Shown here piece after piece: positions 17,190 to 19,381 of a stretch of 19,381 nucleotides of DNA (the first letter of the stretch is position 1; the number at the start of each line of letters is the position of its first letter). Both the position numbers and the translations under genes were made by a program. The stretch is from Labilithrix sp. Lineage in GTDB: Bacteria > Myxococcota > Polyangia > Polyangiales > Polyangiaceae. The notes beneath the pieces were generated by a model that was not told the DNA's origin, did not search any database, and saw only the letters and a list, made by a program, of their open reading frames with translations. The stretch lies in the NCBI GenBank assembly GCA_028287035.1, contig JAQBQL010000109.1, positions 1 to 19,381 of the forward strand, given 5' to 3'.

Positions 17190-18152
17190 TCAACCGGCGC
17201 CGAGGCGGCGATGCAGCGACACGTCGAGCTGGCTGCGTACGAGCCGCATGATGCTCTCGCATTCGTCGCTCGAGATCCGTGCATTTTGCATGAACGTGCG
17301 CCGGGTGCGCGTCAGCAGCTTCTCGCGCGCGCCCTGCAGCCAGCGCGCGGCCGTCGCACGGTGCACCTGGTAGAGCGCGCCGAGCTCGTCGATGCCGAGT
17401 CCATCGACGAGCTGTTGCTTGAGCAGCGCGCGCTCACGGGCCTCGAGCGACTCGAGCGCCTCCTGGAAGGCGGTCTTGAACGCGGCGCGGTACGCGGCCT
17501 TCATGTACGAGAGCTCGGGGTCGTCGGCCTCGGTGCGCGCCTCGAGGATGGCGTCGTCGTTGCTCGTCTCGCGGCCGGTCTTGCGCAGAAGCTTGAGCGC
17601 GGCGCGCATCGCCGTCACGCGAAGCCACGCGCGGAGGTCGCCGCTCCCCTTGTACTCGCCGATGCGCGGGGGGATGCCGGCTGGCGGGTCGCCGACGAAG
17701 AGCGTGCGGCGGAGGCCCTGCTTCACCTCGGAGGCGCGGTCCTTCGAGAGGCCCATCTTCCCGAGGGCGGCGTCGATGTCGGGGAAGTAGCGGGCCTCGA
17801 TCGCGGCGAGCACCGCGTCGACGTCCGCCGAGCGCCTTCGCGGGTCTCCGCCACCCGACGCCGCGCACGCCGCCCAGAGGTCACCGGCGCGCGAAGCTGC
17901 GAGGGCGAGGAGGTCGTCCTCGGCGAGCTGCCGGCCGAGGAATGCCGCGAAGTCGGCGGGCGTCACCGCGGCGAGCATCGCGGGATGTCCCTGCCAGGCC
18001 TCCGCCGCGCGCGCGACCGCCGCCGCGAGGGCCGCCTCGAGCGCGGCCTCGAACGTACCGCGGTCGGCGCGCGTCACGGGCGGCACGGGCGACTCCGAAA
18101 CGAAAGCGGCCGAAAGGGGTCGCGCGGGCGCCACGCCGACACTATAGGCCAT
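17190..18152 (-). CDS. RNA polymerase sigma-70 family factor, myxobacterial gmx1-like
   Basis: 320 aa. The C-terminal half is sigma-like: DLRAWLRVTAMRAALKLLRK (region 2-like, about residues 175-195) and ALESLEARERALLKQQLVDG-LGIDELGALYQVHRATAARWLQ (region 4 helix-turn-helix, about 240-285). The N-terminal half is Ala-rich helical with FLGRQLAEDDLLALAASRAGDLWAA and RYFPDIDAALGKMGLS-DRASEVKQGLRRTLF, which I associate with the lineage-specific sigma family of Myxococcota (TIGR03001, Sig-70_gmx1); this is from memory, not searched. It probably redirects RNA polymerase to a special regulon. ATG 18152 is only 9 bp from the kinase ATG on the other strand. An alternative start, GTG 18086, has GGAG six bases upstream and would leave 75 bp for promoters. 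Confidence 0.85.
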   Translation of the reverse strand: MAYSVGVAPARPLSAAFVSESPVPPVTRADRGTFEAALEAALAAAVARAAEAWQGHPAMLAAVTPADFAAFLGRQLAEDDLLALAASRAGDLWAACAASGGGDPRRRSADVDAVLAAIEARYFPDIDAALGKMGLSKDRASEVKQGLRRTLFVGDPPAGIPPRIGEYKGSGDLRAWLRVTAMRAALKLLRKTGRETSNDDAILEARTEADDPELSYMKAAYRAAFKTAFQEALESLEARERALLKQQLVDGLGIDELGALYQVHRATAARWLQGAREKLLTRTRRTFMQNARISSDECESIMRLVRSQLDVSLHRRLGAG

Positions 18153-18161
18153 GGCCGGCGG

Positions 18162-19381
18162 ATGGAGTGCCTCGACGAGGAGACGATCCTGGGCTTCGGT
18201 CGCGGAGACCTCGCGCCGGCCGCTCGCGTCGCTGCCGAGGCTCACATCGCCGCCTGTGACGAGTGCCGCGCGCTGGTCTCGGCGGTGGTGCGTGCGTCGT
18301 TCGCGGTCGACGTGACCGCACCGGCGGGCGAGAGCGAGGCGCGCGAGGCCCCCGGCTCCGCAGCGCACGGCGGGCAAGCGGCGCACGGCGGGCAGGGGGA
18401 GCGCATCGCGGGCGTGCCCGTCGCCTGCGGGGAGATCCTCGAAGGCAAGTACGAGATCGAGCAGCTGCTCGGGGCGGGGGGCATGGGCGTCGTCGTGCGC
18501 GCGCGGCACACGCAGCTCGATCAGCGCGTCGCCCTCAAGTTCCTGCTCCCGTCGGCGTGCGAGGTGCCCGGCGCCGTCGCGCGCTTCGTCCGCGAGGGAA
18601 AGGCGGCGGCACGCATCACGAGCGAGCACGTCGCCCGCGTGCTCGACGTCGGCGTGCTCCCGGGCGGAGCGCCGTACCTGGTCATGGAGTACCTCGACGG
18701 CGCGGACCTCGGCGCCGTCGTGACCGAGCGCGGCGCGCTCCCCGTGGCGGACGCCATCGATCACGTGCTCCAGGCGTGCGAGGCCATCGCGATCGCCCAC
18801 GACCTCGGGATCGTGCATCGCGATCTGAAGCCGGCGAACCTGTTCCTCACCGCGCGCCCCGACGGGTCGCCGCTCGTGAAGGTCCTCGACTTCGGCATCT
18901 CCAAGGTCACGGGTGGGTCGGCGCCGCAGCTGACCAGCGCATCGGTGCTCATGGGGTCGCCGCGCTACATGTCGCCCGAGCAGATGCTGAGCGCGAAGGA
19001 CGTGGACGCGCGCACCGACGTCTGGGCGCTCGGCGTCATCCTCTACGAGCTCGTCACGGGCAAGGCGGTCTGGCAGGCCGACACGGTGCAGGGGCTCTGC
19101 GCGCTCATCGCCTCTGCGCCCGCGCCGCGCCTGCGCGATGCCGCGCCATGGGCGCCCGCGGCGCTCGAGGACGTGGTGGAGCGCTGCCTCGCCAAACGGA
19201 CCGTCGACCGCATCGGGAGCATCGCCGAGCTCGCGCGCGCCCTCGCGCCCCTGGCGCCGGCGTCGGCGCAGACGTCGGTCGAGCGCATCCTGCGGGTCGC
19301 GTCGCGCGGGGCGGTGAGCGCGGCGCTGCGCGCGGGTGCTGCGCCTGCCGGCGACCTGCCGGCCGGCTCGCACACGAGCGC
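18162..19381 (+). CDS. Ser/Thr protein kinase with N-terminal zinc-binding anti-sigma-like motif (partial, C-terminus outside window)
   Basis: 406 codons are visible, open to the edge. Residues 1-45 look like an anti-sigma zinc motif: C3, then H28-xxx-C32-xx-C35 in EAHIAACDECRALV, the pattern of zinc-binding anti-sigma (ZAS/zf-HC2) domains. After a Gly/Ala/His linker (about 62-85) comes a PknB-like kinase: LLGAGGMGVVVRAR, ATP lysine K126 (VALKFLL), HRDLKPANLF with D221, DFGISK with D243, SPRYMSPEQ. All residues needed for catalysis are present. After the kinase domain (about residue 365) a low-complexity linker begins. ATG 18162 is firm: no in-frame start lies just upstream and the zinc motif begins at once. 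There is no good ribosome site, so short-leader or leaderless translation is possible. It is divergent from the sigma factor gene, suggesting that sigma factor is its partner. Confidence 0.9.
   Translation, partial: MECLDEETILGFGRGDLAPAARVAAEAHIAACDECRALVSAVVRASFAVDVTAPAGESEAREAPGSAAHGGQAAHGGQGERIAGVPVACGEILEGKYEIEQLLGAGGMGVVVRARHTQLDQRVALKFLLPSACEVPGAVARFVREGKAAARITSEHVARVLDVGVLPGGAPYLVMEYLDGADLGAVVTERGALPVADAIDHVLQACEAIAIAHDLGIVHRDLKPANLFLTARPDGSPLVKVLDFGISKVTGGSAPQLTSASVLMGSPRYMSPEQMLSAKDVDARTDVWALGVILYELVTGKAVWQADTVQGLCALIASAPAPRLRDAAPWAPAALEDVVERCLAKRTVDRIGSIAELARALAPLAPASAQTSVERILRVASRGAVSAALRAGAAPAGDLPAGSHTS
18363..18394 (+). repeat. Tandem 18-bp duplication in the kinase linker
   Basis: GCGCACGGCGGGCA occurs at 18363-18376 and 18381-18394, an in-frame 18-bp period coding AAHGGQ twice. 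It lies in the linker between the zinc motif and the kinase domain and probably arose by slippage. Confidence 0.75.

Noticed and set aside
18153..19373. Minus-strand extension of the sigma factor frame across the kinase gene
   Set aside because: The plus-strand kinase has all catalytic motifs; the minus frame is its shadow.

Overview
The window is very GC-rich chromosomal DNA, densely packed with genes on both strands. It most likely comes from a member of the Myxococcota, probably the Polyangia. Three kinds of gene support this: eukaryote-like Ser/Thr protein kinases at both ends, a sigma factor resembling the myxobacteria-specific gmx1 type, and several small lineage-type lipoproteins. Most long open frames are shadows caused by the GC skew; 16 genes are supported here, two of them cut by the window edges. 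I see no tRNA, rRNA, insertion sequence, CRISPR array or phage gene.

Layout. 1-1210 (-) is a membrane-anchored Ser/Thr kinase cut off at its C-terminal side. 1427-2773 (-) is a large uncharacterised lipoprotein. Divergent from it, 2877-4765 (+) is a translationally coupled pair: a short, divergent tryptophan 2,3-dioxygenase and a kynureninase, i.e. tryptophan to anthranilate without a local formamidase. Converging on that pair, 4784-6543 (-) holds rimK (ribosomal protein S6 glutamate ligase) followed two bases later by a crotonase-fold protein lacking one of the two catalytic glutamates. 6715-8914 (+) carries a strikingly acidic protein and aspartokinase. 8934-9578 (-) is an exported TPR protein. 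9615-10184 (+), a possible GIDE-like protein, overlaps tail to tail with a low-affinity iron permease family protein at 10121-10642 (-).

The middle region, 10860-11408 (+), encodes a fusion of a ribosome-hibernation (HPF/RaiA) domain with a cold-shock domain. Two small lipoproteins (11447-11839 and 11997-12353, both -) follow, and then the B12-dependent ribonucleotide reductase nrdJ (12490-16086, -). Strong hairpins separate these units. nrdJ has the only long gene-free stretch of the window upstream of it (16087-16618), with inverted repeats, repeated CGTTCAGTA words, a NrdR-box-like site and three staggered ATGs at its start.

The right end holds a YhbY/CRM-domain RNA-binding protein (16619-17092, -), a gmx1-like sigma factor (17190-18152, -), and, starting 9 bp away on the other strand, a Ser/Thr kinase with an N-terminal zinc-binding anti-sigma motif (18162 to the edge, +). 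The sigma factor/kinase pair is the most interesting candidate system: its layout suggests the kinase binds, and perhaps controls, the neighbouring sigma factor. Other themes are ribosome and translation physiology (rimK, HPF-CSD, YhbY) and nucleotide or amino-acid metabolism (nrdJ, lysC, kynA-kynU).
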